Below, piece by piece: positions 18,321 to 26,398 of a stretch of 64,000 bases of DNA. Within the stretch, counting starts at the first letter, position 1. Each line of letters starts with the position of its first letter. This stretch comes from an uncultured Spirochaetales bacterium. Lineage in GTDB: Bacteria; Spirochaetota; Spirochaetia; Sphaerochaetales; Sphaerochaetaceae. The notes under the pieces were generated by a model. It had not been told where the DNA came from, did not search any database, and saw nothing but the letters and a program-made list of their open reading frames with translations. Location: positions 1-64,000 of the forward strand of contig CASEKE010000015.1 in the NCBI GenBank assembly GCA_949288415.1, in the 5' to 3' direction. The position numbers were made by a program, and so were the translations under genes.

Positions 18321-18888
18321 AAGAGAATTCTACCCTGAAATTCTCCTCCTGCAAAGCAGGCAGGACCTCCTTCTCCCTTCCCCACATGTGCATCGGGACA
18401 ATCAGGGACGGGGAAAGATGCTTCGCAACCGCCCTGGCAGTCGACAAAGGATCCGGCAAACGCGGATCCACGGGGACGAACGCAAGATCCACCTTCCCTA
18501 TCACGCCGAGAATCCTTTCATGTTCCTCTCTGAGTCTTTCGTCCTCTTCGTCCCAGTACCAGTCGGCATTGTCGCCGGCATAGTATATGCGGCGGCCTTC
18601 GAAGGAAATCGCAAAGCATACCCCGCTGTCCGTGGACGGAAAGGTGTCGAACGCCAGGAACGGACTCCTGTCGACATGGGAAAAAGCCTTCAGATCGAGG
18701 AATATCTCTTTTGCACCGAGGGAGAATATCCTCTTCGAGAAATGGTCCCTATGCCGGTGGGAAACAAAGACGAATAACGGTTTCTCCGCATCCCTTAGGG
18801 GGACCTGTCCCTCTACGAAATCGAAGAGAAGACTACATTCGTCACCATCGACAAGAAATCCACTATGGTCGATATATCGTATGATCAT
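18304..18888 (-). CDS. Metallo-beta-lactamase-fold hydrolase
   Basis: A 194-residue protein with the zinc motif SHRHRDHFS (HxHxDH) near residue 45, a following YYAGDNADWYW metal-ligand Asp region and a C-terminal VPMHMWG His. This fits the UlaG/YtnP-like branch of the beta-lactamase fold; the substrate is unknown. It leads an operon with the VOC and epimerase genes. The start is ATG 18888. There is no Shine-Dalgarno, but a perfect TATAAT (18901-18896) lies 7 nt upstream, so translation is probably leaderless. Confidence 0.82.
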   Translation of the reverse strand: MIIRYIDHSGFLVDGDECSLLFDFVEGQVPLRDAEKPLFVFVSHRHRDHFSKRIFSLGAKEIFLDLKAFSHVDRSPFLAFDTFPSTDSGVCFAISFEGRRIYYAGDNADWYWDEEDERLREEHERILGVIGKVDLAFVPVDPRLPDPLSTARAVAKHLSPSLIVPMHMWGREKEVLPALQEENFRVEFSYEIRF

Positions 18889-18964
18889 GTACTGGATTAT
18901 ATCCCATGATTTAGAGAAAAAGGCAAAGTTGCACAACCTTTAGACTGGAAAAACGCGACAGCTG

Positions 18965-18973
18965 TGCTATGAT
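18965..18973 (+). promoter_or_regulatory. Extended -10 promoter of glgA
   Basis: TGCTATGAT is an extended -10 element (TG-n-TATGAT) about 34 bp before the glgA start. No strong -35 is seen at standard spacing, as is common with extended -10 promoters. An AAGGGG ribosome site follows. Confidence 0.55.
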
Positions 18974-19006
18974 TCTTAGAAGTAATACACCAAGGGGTTC
19001 AAATAT

Positions 19007-20467
19007 ATGAAAAGGATATTGTTTGTAACGAGCGAGTGCGTCCCCTTCGTCAAGACCGGAGGTCTTGCGGACGTTTGCGGAAGTCTTCCGAAAGCTTTTG
19101 ACAAGAAGGACTATGACATAAGGGTGATCCTGCCGAACTACCATGCGATCAAGGAAGATTGGCGGAACAAGATGGAAACCGTCTACTATTTCCAGATGGA
19201 CAACAGGATCTATGTCGGGATAAAGACGCTCACACTTGACGGAATACAGTACTATTTTGTGGACAACGAACAGTACTTCGGCGGTCTTGTACCCTATTAC
19301 GACATGTTCCAGGATCTCGAGAGATTCGCCTACTTCTCGAAGGCCGTGCTATCGGCGCTTCCGCTCATCGGCTTCAGACCCGACATCATCCACTGCCATG
19401 ACTGGCAGAGCTCGCTGGTGCCTGTATACCTCAACACGGTATTCCAAGGAGATCCGTTCTTCAGAGGCATAAGAACCGTATTCACCATACACAACATCCG
19501 TTTCCAGGGTACATGGGACGTCGGCCACATACAGTGGGTCTCGGCACTGCCATGGGAATGCTTCCAGCCCGGTCTTCTCGTATCCCCATACCAGGATACT
19601 TCGATACCAAGGGAGAACTGGAACTGCTCGATGATGAGAGGCGGACTGGTATATTCCGACTACATCACTACAGTGTCGAACAGCTACGCATACGAGATAC
19701 AAACCCCGCAGTTCGGGGACGGTCTGGACGACATACTCAAATGGAGGCACGAGAGACTGTGGGGGATAGTCAATGGAATCGATACGGTAGAATGGAATCC
19801 ATATACCGACAAGAAGATTGCAAAAAACTATAACACGAGGAGCCACAAGAGCGGCAAGAAAGCAAACAAGGTAGCACTGCAGAAGGAGCTGGGACTACCG
19901 GAGAATCCCGAAGTCCTGACGCTTGGAATCATATCCAGACTCACTGATCAGAAGGGATTGGACCTCGTCAACATCATCATGGACGAGCTCTGCGGTTCGA
20001 GGGAAGTCAACCTCATCGTACTCGGCACAGGAGCAAGGAACTACGAGGACATGTTCCGCTACTTCGAGGGAAAGTATCCGGACAAGGTCAGGGCGAAGAT
20101 CATGTACTCCGACGATCTAGCACACAAGATATACGCAGGCGTCGATGCACTGCTGGTACCCTCCGCCTTCGAACCGTGCGGCCTTACGCAGATGATTGCA
20201 CTCAGGTATGGGACAGTACCTATCGTCCACGCGATCGGCGGTCTCAAGGACACCGTTGAGCCCTACAACGAGATCGAGGAGACCGGAACGGGATTCTCCT
20301 TCAACGAATATTCCGCCTGGGCGCTCATGGACAGGATCAACCACGCCTGCTGGCTCTACTACGACCGCCCCTCTTCCTGGAACGCGCTGGTAGAGAGAGG
20401 AATGAAAAAGGACTGGTCCTGGAAGAACTCGAGCGAGATATACAAGGATCTCTACTCCAGGATGTGA
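19007..20467 (+). CDS. glgA: Glycogen synthase (GT5)
   Basis: A 486-residue glycosyltransferase. The N-terminal KTGGLADV motif (residues 16-23) binds ADP-glucose. IIHCHDWQSSLVPVYL and VFTIHNIRFQG follow, and the C-terminal domain has LGIISRLTDQKGLDL and SAFEPCGLTQMIALRYG near residue 390. These are the hallmarks of bacterial ADP-glucose-dependent glycogen synthase, which extends alpha-1,4-glucan. No other glg gene is nearby, so it is a single-gene unit. It is flanked by an extended -10 promoter upstream and a terminator hairpin downstream. Confidence 0.95.
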   Translation: MKRILFVTSECVPFVKTGGLADVCGSLPKAFDKKDYDIRVILPNYHAIKEDWRNKMETVYYFQMDNRIYVGIKTLTLDGIQYYFVDNEQYFGGLVPYYDMFQDLERFAYFSKAVLSALPLIGFRPDIIHCHDWQSSLVPVYLNTVFQGDPFFRGIRTVFTIHNIRFQGTWDVGHIQWVSALPWECFQPGLLVSPYQDTSIPRENWNCSMMRGGLVYSDYITTVSNSYAYEIQTPQFGDGLDDILKWRHERLWGIVNGIDTVEWNPYTDKKIAKNYNTRSHKSGKKANKVALQKELGLPENPEVLTLGIISRLTDQKGLDLVNIIMDELCGSREVNLIVLGTGARNYEDMFRYFEGKYPDKVRAKIMYSDDLAHKIYAGVDALLVPSAFEPCGLTQMIALRYGTVPIVHAIGGLKDTVEPYNEIEETGTGFSFNEYSAWALMDRINHACWLYYDRPSSWNALVERGMKKDWSWKNSSEIYKDLYSRM

Positions 20468-20474
20468 TTGCAAG

Positions 20475-20494
20475 CCCCGGCCGGAAGGTCGGGG
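20475..20494. terminator. Bidirectional terminator between glgA and a MATE gene
   Basis: A hairpin CCCCGGCC-GGAA-GGTCGGGG (one G-T wobble) follows the glgA stop and lies 12 bp past the convergent MATE gene. Short T runs follow on the plus strand (TTT) and a short A/T pattern on the minus strand. Confidence 0.65.
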
Positions 20495-20506
20495 TTTCCC
20501 ATGTGT

Positions 20507-21865
20507 CTATCTGTCCATGCTCCGCAGTTCCGGCATGACTATATGCCGCATTGTCAGATATGCTGCCAGACCGCCTACTATATTGCTTATAGGTTCCGCT
20601 AGCATGACTCCGTCGATGCCAAAGAACGAAGGCAGCAGCAGAGTCAGAGGAACTACGATGATCACTTTTCTGAAGATGGAGAAGAATATCGCGGGACGCG
20701 CCTTGCCCAAAGCGACGAACGTCTGCTGCCCTGCAATCTGGAAGGCCATGAACACGAAACCGAAGAAATATATCCTCAAGGCTCTTGCGGAAGCCTGAAG
20801 CATCGCGTCGTCCTGAGTGAAAAGATGTGCAAGCTGATAAGGAAAGAACTGAACGACAAGCCAGATCAGAAGACTGACGACTACTCCGAACACAAGCGTA
20901 AAGTCGCTGGCCCGGCGGGTTCTTCCTCCGTCCTTCGCTCCGTAGTTGAAGCTCATCACGGGGCTGGCACCGTTTCCAATCCCGTTCACCGGCGTGGAGA
21001 ATATGTCGCGAACCGAATTGAGTATCGTCATGACTCCGACATACAGGTCGCCTCCCCATATGAACGCCATCTTGTTGCATACGATCTGGACGATGGAATT
21101 TGTGGCCCCCATGACGAAACCGCTCGTCCCCAGCGCGATGATCCTCATACACCGTGCAGGCTCGAGCTTCATGCAGGATATCTTCAGTCGTATTTCCGTC
21201 GACTTTCCGGTCAGAAACGTCAGCACAAGGACAGCCGAGGCGCACTGGCTTATCACAGTCGCGATGGCGGCGCCTTTGACACCTAGGGAAAAGACGAATA
21301 TGAAAAGCGGATCGAGAAGGATATTCAGTACCGCACCGACGATTACGGTCGTCATCCCGACCTTCGCATACCCTTGTCCGTTTATGAAAGCATTCATAGA
21401 GAGCGTTATCAGCACGGGAATGCTTCCCAAAGCATATATGGCAAGATAGTCACGTGCATAAGGATATGTGTTTTCGCTTGCCCCGAAGGCATGAAGCACC
21501 GGATTCATGAAGACAATTGTCAGGACCATCGTGACGGCTCCTGTGAGCACAGCCATCAGAAATGACGACCCGAGAACCTTCTCCGCCTCCGCCATATCCT
21601 TGCGACCGAGAGCGATCGAACAGAGCGGAGCTCCACCGTTGAAGCCGAAGAGACGTGCGAACGCACTTATGAGCGATATGATCGGAAAACATAATCCGAG
21701 TCCTGTAAGTGCGGTACTTCCAACCTCCGGGATATGGCCGATGTATATGCGATCAACCATGGAATAGAGAAGATTGACGAGTTCGGCCAGTATCAAAGGA
21801 AGGGATACGCTGACAATCAGCGACGAGACGCGGCCCGACGAAAAGTCCGCATGTCTGATCTCCAT
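20507..21865 (-). CDS. MATE-family efflux transporter
   Basis: A 452-residue membrane protein with twelve predicted helices in two halves. It has SLPLILAELVNLLYSMVDRIYIGHI at the N-terminus and the mid-protein GNGASPVMSFNYGAK motif characteristic of the bacterial MepA-like MATE branch. MATE proteins export cationic or organic compounds using Na+ or H+ gradients. The start at 21865 is supported by AAGGAG 7 nt upstream. It is a monocistronic unit converging on glgA. Confidence 0.92.
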   Translation of the reverse strand: MEIRHADFSSGRVSSLIVSVSLPLILAELVNLLYSMVDRIYIGHIPEVGSTALTGLGLCFPIISLISAFARLFGFNGGAPLCSIALGRKDMAEAEKVLGSSFLMAVLTGAVTMVLTIVFMNPVLHAFGASENTYPYARDYLAIYALGSIPVLITLSMNAFINGQGYAKVGMTTVIVGAVLNILLDPLFIFVFSLGVKGAAIATVISQCASAVLVLTFLTGKSTEIRLKISCMKLEPARCMRIIALGTSGFVMGATNSIVQIVCNKMAFIWGGDLYVGVMTILNSVRDIFSTPVNGIGNGASPVMSFNYGAKDGGRTRRASDFTLVFGVVVSLLIWLVVQFFPYQLAHLFTQDDAMLQASARALRIYFFGFVFMAFQIAGQQTFVALGKARPAIFFSIFRKVIIVVPLTLLLPSFFGIDGVMLAEPISNIVGGLAAYLTMRHIVMPELRSMDR

Positions 21866-22040
21866 CCGTTTTCTCCTTTTCCTTTTTTATAATCCTATCT
21901 GCAAGGTTTGTCGATACTGTCAAAGAATCGGACACCGATGCGACGAATCAAGGTGGACCTTGTTCGGAAGCAACTATGTAATTGCTTTGTCAAACAGGGA
22001 TTATCGATTAAGAAAACAGAAAAAAATCATCCGATGAATA

Positions 22041-22070
22041 TTGAAACTGATCTTTCCATTTGATTATAAT
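22041..22070 (+). promoter_or_regulatory. Promoter of the YkgJ-type gene, near-leaderless
   Basis: TTGAAA, an 18-bp spacer and a perfect TATAAT end 8 nt before the ATG at 22079. The predicted transcript would have at most about two nucleotides before the start codon, and no Shine-Dalgarno is present. Confidence 0.6.
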
Positions 22071-22078
22071 CCTTTTCC

Positions 22079-22699
22079 ATGAAAAACGTAGACAAAGCTA
22101 TCGAACTGCTCGAAGGAACGTCTGTCGCGGAAACTCTCAAAGCGATAATGGAATTCTATGGAACGACACAGGGCGAACTCGACGATTTCGTGAAAGGAAC
22201 CTCCATATCATGCCCTCGCGGCTGCGGCTCGTGCTGCGAACGCTTCATGCCGGACATCACGGAAGCCGAAGCGCTGGCTGTAGCGGCATTCATCGTCTTC
22301 TCGGACAGTCCAAAAGCGCACAGGAAGAAACTCGAGAGCGCCAGAGGCATGAAGACCGGTCCTTGTCCGCTCTACAATCCGGATTCCCCTTTCCACTGCA
22401 CGGTCTACGAGGCACGTCCGCTCATATGCAGACTGTTCGCATCGTCATGTTTCCCCGACAAGGACGACGAGGCAAGCTTCAGTCCATGCCATCTCAACAA
22501 GGATTTCAAAGGAATTTCGAAAGAAGAACTGCGTAAATTTCCCGGACACAAGCCGATAATGGGACATTACGGCTTTTCCATACGCGATCTCGAAGGCAAC
22601 AGCGAAAAGACGGAATTCCTGCCTGAGGCAATATTGAAGGCAATAGATCTTCTGGAGTACTACCTTTCAATAATATATCCGGAACCAAACTGCTCATAG
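22079..22699 (+). CDS. YkgJ-family cysteine cluster protein
   Basis: A 206-residue protein with CPRGCGSCCERF (residues 41-52), CPLYNPDSPFHCTVYEARPLICRLFASSC and a final CHLNKDF. This Cys arrangement is the YkgJ/CxxCxxCC family, predicted zinc or iron-sulfur cluster proteins of unknown function. It has its own promoter and no Shine-Dalgarno (leaderless pattern). It ends one base from the convergent MATE gene, with no terminator visible between them. Confidence 0.85.
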   Translation: MKNVDKAIELLEGTSVAETLKAIMEFYGTTQGELDDFVKGTSISCPRGCGSCCERFMPDITEAEALAVAAFIVFSDSPKAHRKKLESARGMKTGPCPLYNPDSPFHCTVYEARPLICRLFASSCFPDKDDEASFSPCHLNKDFKGISKEELRKFPGHKPIMGHYGFSIRDLEGNSEKTEFLPEAILKAIDLLEYYLSIIYPEPNCS

Positions 22700-22700
22700 T

Positions 22701-24038
22701 TTATATCGACCTTTTTCTGCCATAGAGTACGAAGCAGAAAATGAAGAAGATGATGCCTGCCAACGTCGTGATAGGCGTCGCAAGGCCGATAAGCAGCAAC
22801 GATGTACCTTCTAGGCAGGAAAAGATCAGAGCGAGAGGAATCCTTATAAGAAAAGCGGAGGCTATTCCCTGGATCATCACGGGTATGGATAGTCCGTATC
22901 CGTTGAAGAACCCTATGGACGAGAAAAGAATGCAGGTAAGGATGCATTCAGGAGAGAAACCTTTCAGGTAAAGTGCGCTCTGGGCGATTACATCCAAATC
23001 GGAAGTGAACAGACGTGACGCGGGTCCTCCGAAGAAGAATCCAGCCAGAAAGAAAATCGTACCGAGACAGACTCCGTAGCCTACTGCGACGGACAGCCCT
23101 TTTCTCGCCCTCTCCTTCAGTCCTGCACCGATATTCTGCGCCACAAATGCCGAGACGGACTGCATGAGCGACGACGGAAGCAACATTATGAACGAGACGA
23201 TCTTCTGCGCGACACCGTAACCGGCCGACGGCATGAGGCCCATGCTGTTGACTATCGAATTTATGACCAGAAACGAAATCTGAACCATCGTCTCCTGCAC
23301 TGCGATCGGAACGCCTACGGAAAGGATCCTGCCCATCTCGAACCTGTCGATCTTCAGCTTTCTTATCGAGAAGGAAATGTCGAGCCTGCTTCGGCCGATG
23401 GCGAAAAGAGATACAATCACAGACACGCCCTGCGCAATTACCGTAGCCAAGGCCGCTCCGGCAGCATCCATCTTAAATACGGCTACAAACAGCAGATCGC
23501 CGACTATGTTGACGATGCATGCCACGGCAACGAACAGAAGAGGAAGGGATGCGTTTCCGGCACCGCGCAGAATCGCGCTTATGACGTTGTAGGCGATGAT
23601 CACAAGGATTCCACCGGAACAGATGCGTATGTATTCCACGGCCATCTCCTTGGACTCCGGAGGAACCTGGAGAATCCCGGTTATATTCCCGGCAAAAAGT
23701 TCCAGTACAACCGTGAGCACTATGCCGATGGCTAGAAAGAGAATCACGCTGGTCCCGACGGACACCCCGGCCCCTTCGGGATCCTTCTGCCCGATGTGCC
23801 GTCCTATCATCACCGTAGACCCCATTGCAAGACTCGATATGACGAAAGTGACCATCTGCATGAAAGCCGACCCGGTACCGACAGCCGCTATGCTCGCCGC
23901 CGTACCGAACCACCCCACGACCAAAAGATCGACCGCTCCGTATGCCGCCTGCAGTACCAAGGCTCCCAGCACAGGAACTGCGAACTTCGCAAGGGCCTTG
24001 GAAACAGAACCTGATGTAAAAGTTGTATTCTTATCCAT
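22701..24038 (-). CDS. MATE-family efflux transporter
   Basis: A 445-residue protein with twelve hydrophobic segments. It has KFAVPVLGALVLQAAYGAVDLLVVGWFG at the N-terminus, AISAILRGAGNAS in the first half and VGVPIAVQETMVQISF at the start of the second. This is a NorM/DinF-like MATE branch, distinct from the MATE gene at 20507. No Shine-Dalgarno precedes the ATG. A 14-bp inverted repeat (GTTTCA-AC-TGAAAC, 24040-24053) sits one base upstream and could be an operator. TGGAAA-17-TAGATT would give a leader of about 10 nt. Confidence 0.92.
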   Translation of the reverse strand: MDKNTTFTSGSVSKALAKFAVPVLGALVLQAAYGAVDLLVVGWFGTAASIAAVGTGSAFMQMVTFVISSLAMGSTVMIGRHIGQKDPEGAGVSVGTSVILFLAIGIVLTVVLELFAGNITGILQVPPESKEMAVEYIRICSGGILVIIAYNVISAILRGAGNASLPLLFVAVACIVNIVGDLLFVAVFKMDAAGAALATVIAQGVSVIVSLFAIGRSRLDISFSIRKLKIDRFEMGRILSVGVPIAVQETMVQISFLVINSIVNSMGLMPSAGYGVAQKIVSFIMLLPSSLMQSVSAFVAQNIGAGLKERARKGLSVAVGYGVCLGTIFFLAGFFFGGPASRLFTSDLDVIAQSALYLKGFSPECILTCILFSSIGFFNGYGLSIPVMIQGIASAFLIRIPLALIFSCLEGTSLLLIGLATPITTLAGIIFFIFCFVLYGRKRSI

Positions 24039-24185
24039 AGTTTCAACTGAAACCTAATCTACAACATCGAATCAATTGTTTCCAGACGACACTGCGGATG
24101 GAAGAACATTTTCCCCGATATCAACTATGTATATGTCTGGAAATATAGTATCATTCGATACGGGAAAGACGCTTGAAAAATAAAA

Positions 24186-24214
24186 TTGACAGATTACGTC
24201 TTCCCCCTTATTCT
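24186..24214 (+). promoter_or_regulatory. Promoter of a candidate small RNA
   Basis: A consensus TTGACA (24186-24191), a 17-bp spacer and TATTCT (24209-24214) predict transcription starting at G24221. Confidence 0.7.
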
Positions 24215-24220
24215 TTGAGT

Positions 24221-24336
24221 GTAAGGAACGGAAAAAAGAAGCCAGACGGCTTGAAGGCACAATGAAAGGCCACATCAAAGAAGAAACCAGACAGATTCCT
24301 TACATCGAAAAGCCGGAGGGTGTCACCTCCGGTTTT
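24221..24336 (+). ncRNA. Candidate stand-alone structured small RNA
   Basis: The stretch between the MATE gene and the oxidoreductase gene (24039-24392) contains a complete small transcription unit. A good promoter predicts a 5' end at 24221. The first bases, GTAAGGAA (24221-24228), are perfectly complementary to TTCCTTAC at 24296-24303. An internal AAGCC-AGAC-GGCTT hairpin lies at 24239-24252. An intrinsic terminator follows at 24313-24336. The resulting RNA is about 115 nt. It does not show the conserved tip of 4.5S RNA, or tmRNA or RNase P landmarks. The next gene has its own promoter beginning after the terminator, so this is not simply a leader. Function unknown. Confidence 0.6.
24313..24336 (+). 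terminator. Intrinsic terminator of the candidate small RNA
   Basis: A perfect 7-bp stem CCGGAGG/CCTCCGG with a 6-nt loop is followed by TTTT. Confidence 0.85.
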
Positions 24337-24356
24337 AATTATGTATCGTCAGCCCA

Positions 24357-24385
24357 TTGCCGACAAAGATGAGTACATTTATACT
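24357..24385 (+). promoter_or_regulatory. Promoter of the Gfo/Idh gene, leaderless arrangement
   Basis: TTGCCG, a 17-bp spacer and TATACT (24380-24385) end exactly 7 nt before the ATG at 24393. No ribosome-binding site is visible. Confidence 0.6.
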
Positions 24386-24392
24386 TTCTCCT

Positions 24393-25724
24393 ATGGACAC
24401 GACAACTTTCGCAATCATCGGGCTCGGTTCCAGAGGGCTCGATTCGTATGCCCCCTACCAGAAAACCCATCCGGATAAGATGAGGATCGTCGCCGTAGCA
24501 GATCCCAGGAGGGAAAGAATCGATAAGGCCAGAAAGGAATATGCGATACCCGAGGAAATGTGCTTCAAAGATGCGGATGAACTTCTCTCAGGAAAACGGC
24601 TCGCGGATGCCGTCATCATAGCGAACCAGGACCAGGATCATGTCAAAGCTGCATTGAAAGCCTTGGAAAAGGGATATCACATTCTTCTGGAAAAACCAAT
24701 ATCCCCTAGGAAGGACGAGGTGCTTTCGCTTCTCGAGGCTTCCCGTAGGAGCGACAGGAAGATTGCAGTCTGCCATGTTCTCAGGTACACGCCGTTCTAT
24801 AGAGCGATCAAAAAGGCTGTGGACGAAGGAAAAATCGGAAAGCTGATGGCAATCGATGCAATCGAGCATGTCGGCTACTGGCATCAGGCCCATTCGTTCA
24901 TAAGAGGAAACTGGAGGACGGAAAGGACGACGAGTCCCATGCTTCTGCAGAAATCCTGCCACGACATGGATATTCTCCGATGGCTCGCGGGAAGTCCGGC
25001 CGAAAGCGTATCGAGCTATGGGAATCTGGAATACTTCAGGAAGGAAAACGCCCCTGAAGGAGCGACTGCCTACTGCATGCAAGGCTGTGCGTCAAAGGAC
25101 AGTTGCCCGTTCGATGCAGAAAAGATATACATAACGGACGAAAGAACCGGGATACTTGCCCATTCCGAAGGTGACTGGCCATGCAATGTTCTTGCAACCG
25201 ACCCTACGGAGGAAAAAATCAGAGCGGCAATAGCAAATGGACCGTATGGAAGATGCGTTTTCCTATGCGATAATACAGTAGTGGACCACCAGAGCGTATC
25301 AATACTGTTCCGCAACAATGTCGTCGCAAATTTCCTGATGACGGGATTCACCAAAGACAACCACAGGACGATTAGGCTCTTCGGTACGGAAGGAGAGCTC
25401 TCAGGTGACATGGAAAGCGGAAAGATAACGCTCTCGCGCTTCGATTCCGCAAAAGAGGAGACCATACCCGTCGAGCGGACGGAAAGCGGGCATGGAGGCG
25501 GTGACGAGCAGATAATGACCGACTTCATAGCCGCAATCAGGGACGGCAGGAGCATATCGACTTCCCTGGAAGAATCCATAGATAGCCATCTCATGGTATT
25601 TGCGGCAGAGGAAGACCGAAAGAAACATATTCAATACGAAAGAAAAGGATCGGCCTACGATCCGGAAGACGGAATAGTCTTCGAATGGATGGGCAGAGCG
25701 GAGGGAATAAGCGATGAACAATGA
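24393..25724 (+). CDS. Gfo/Idh/MocA-family NAD(P)-dependent oxidoreductase
   Basis: A 443-residue protein. The N-terminal Rossmann fold FAIIGLGSRG is followed by VVAVADPR, the EKP signature in HILLEKPIS and the catalytic-lysine region. The C-terminal domain includes LLQKSCHDMDILRWLAG. It carries a Cys-rich insert CMQGCASKDSCPF around residue 230, seen in some sugar or inositol dehydrogenase-like members. The substrate is unknown, probably a sugar or polyol. The start was set at ATG 24393 because a promoter places transcription start there and because the core fold begins immediately. TTG 24357 and ATG 24369 are alternatives. It overlaps the HAD gene by 11 bp. Confidence 0.87.
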   Translation: MDTTTFAIIGLGSRGLDSYAPYQKTHPDKMRIVAVADPRRERIDKARKEYAIPEEMCFKDADELLSGKRLADAVIIANQDQDHVKAALKALEKGYHILLEKPISPRKDEVLSLLEASRRSDRKIAVCHVLRYTPFYRAIKKAVDEGKIGKLMAIDAIEHVGYWHQAHSFIRGNWRTERTTSPMLLQKSCHDMDILRWLAGSPAESVSSYGNLEYFRKENAPEGATAYCMQGCASKDSCPFDAEKIYITDERTGILAHSEGDWPCNVLATDPTEEKIRAAIANGPYGRCVFLCDNTVVDHQSVSILFRNNVVANFLMTGFTKDNHRTIRLFGTEGELSGDMESGKITLSRFDSAKEETIPVERTESGHGGGDEQIMTDFIAAIRDGRSISTSLEESIDSHLMVFAAEEDRKKHIQYERKGSAYDPEDGIVFEWMGRAEGISDEQ

Positions 25725-26322
25725 ATTGAAAAACAAAAAACTCTTCATCTTCGATGCAGGAAACGTATCCATAACGAATATATCGTTTCTGGAGGAAACA
25801 TGTAGGAAGTACGGGCTGGACATCGACGAGATCCGAAGGGACTACAGAAACTACGAGTACCCATTCTATGACGGATTCGTCACAGAAGAGGAATACATGA
25901 AACACCTTGAATGCAAATACAAGGTCAGCTTCAGCGAGAATGTGGTAAAGACTTTCTTCCGCCCCAGGATAAACTGGAAAGTAATAGACACGGTAGATGC
26001 CCTGCGCCGCCATGGCTATCGTACGGTCCTCGGATCGAACACGATCAAGGACCACACAAGCGTCATGCTGGACGAGATGGGCCTCAGAAGCCACTACGAC
26101 CACTGCTACTGTTCGCAGGAAATGCATCTTTCGAAGCCGGACAAAGAATTCTTCGACTACATTCTGGAACACGAAGGAGTCGAAGGAAAGGATGCTTTCT
26201 TCGTCGACGACAACAGCGATTATCTCGTCGGAGCGACGAAAGCCGGCATCGACACGCTTCATTATTACGGACCAGACAAGGACGAACGCCTCAGCAAGAC
26301 ATTCGAATTTCTCTATAGTTAG
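25714..26322 (+). CDS. HAD-family phosphatase (YihX-like)
   Basis: A 202-residue HAD protein with motif I LFIFDAGNV (nucleophile Asp; the usual second Asp is Gly, as in the YihX sugar-phosphatase branch), motif II VLGSNT, a Lys in LSKPDKEFF and motif IV FVDDNSDYL. It probably dephosphorylates a sugar phosphate. The start has a GGAGGG ribosome site and lies within the end of the oxidoreductase gene, so the two are an operon. A shared sugar or polyol pathway is inferred from this. Confidence 0.82.
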   Translation: MNNELKNKKLFIFDAGNVSITNISFLEETCRKYGLDIDEIRRDYRNYEYPFYDGFVTEEEYMKHLECKYKVSFSENVVKTFFRPRINWKVIDTVDALRRHGYRTVLGSNTIKDHTSVMLDEMGLRSHYDHCYCSQEMHLSKPDKEFFDYILEHEGVEGKDAFFVDDNSDYLVGATKAGIDTLHYYGPDKDERLSKTFEFLYS

Positions 26323-26336
26323 TCTAAACAAACTTA

Positions 26337-26381
26337 TTGACAGACATCGAATTTTCCTATATTGTTAGTTTAAGCTAACAA
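26337..26381 (+). promoter_or_regulatory. Promoter with palindromic operator of the DUF3793-flavodoxin operon
   Basis: TTGACA (26337-26342), a 17-bp spacer and TATTGT (26360-26365) make a strong promoter. A 20-bp inverted repeat, TTGTTAG-TTTAAG-CTAACAA (26362-26381), overlaps the -10 and start site, where a bound repressor would block RNA polymerase. The repeat resembles metal-regulator operators of the DtxR type (TTAG...CTAA), which would suit a flavodoxin operon, but the regulator is not known. Confidence 0.7.
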
Positions 26382-26398
26382 GTGTAAGGATTTTTTCT

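Noticed and set aside
24221-24336. Identification of the small RNA as 4.5S (SRP) RNA
   Set aside because: The conserved SRP tip (GGnnAGGnnGGAAGGnAGC-type) is not present; only scattered similarity such as GGAACGG.
24262-24372. 36-codon ORF running through the small-RNA region and overlapping the oxidoreductase ATG at 24369 as ATGA
   Set aside because: It crosses the terminator hairpin at 24313-24336 without a stop, so mRNA from the upstream promoter would lack its end. The oxidoreductase has its own promoter with a better start at 24393. Coincidental overlap is more likely than a leader peptide.
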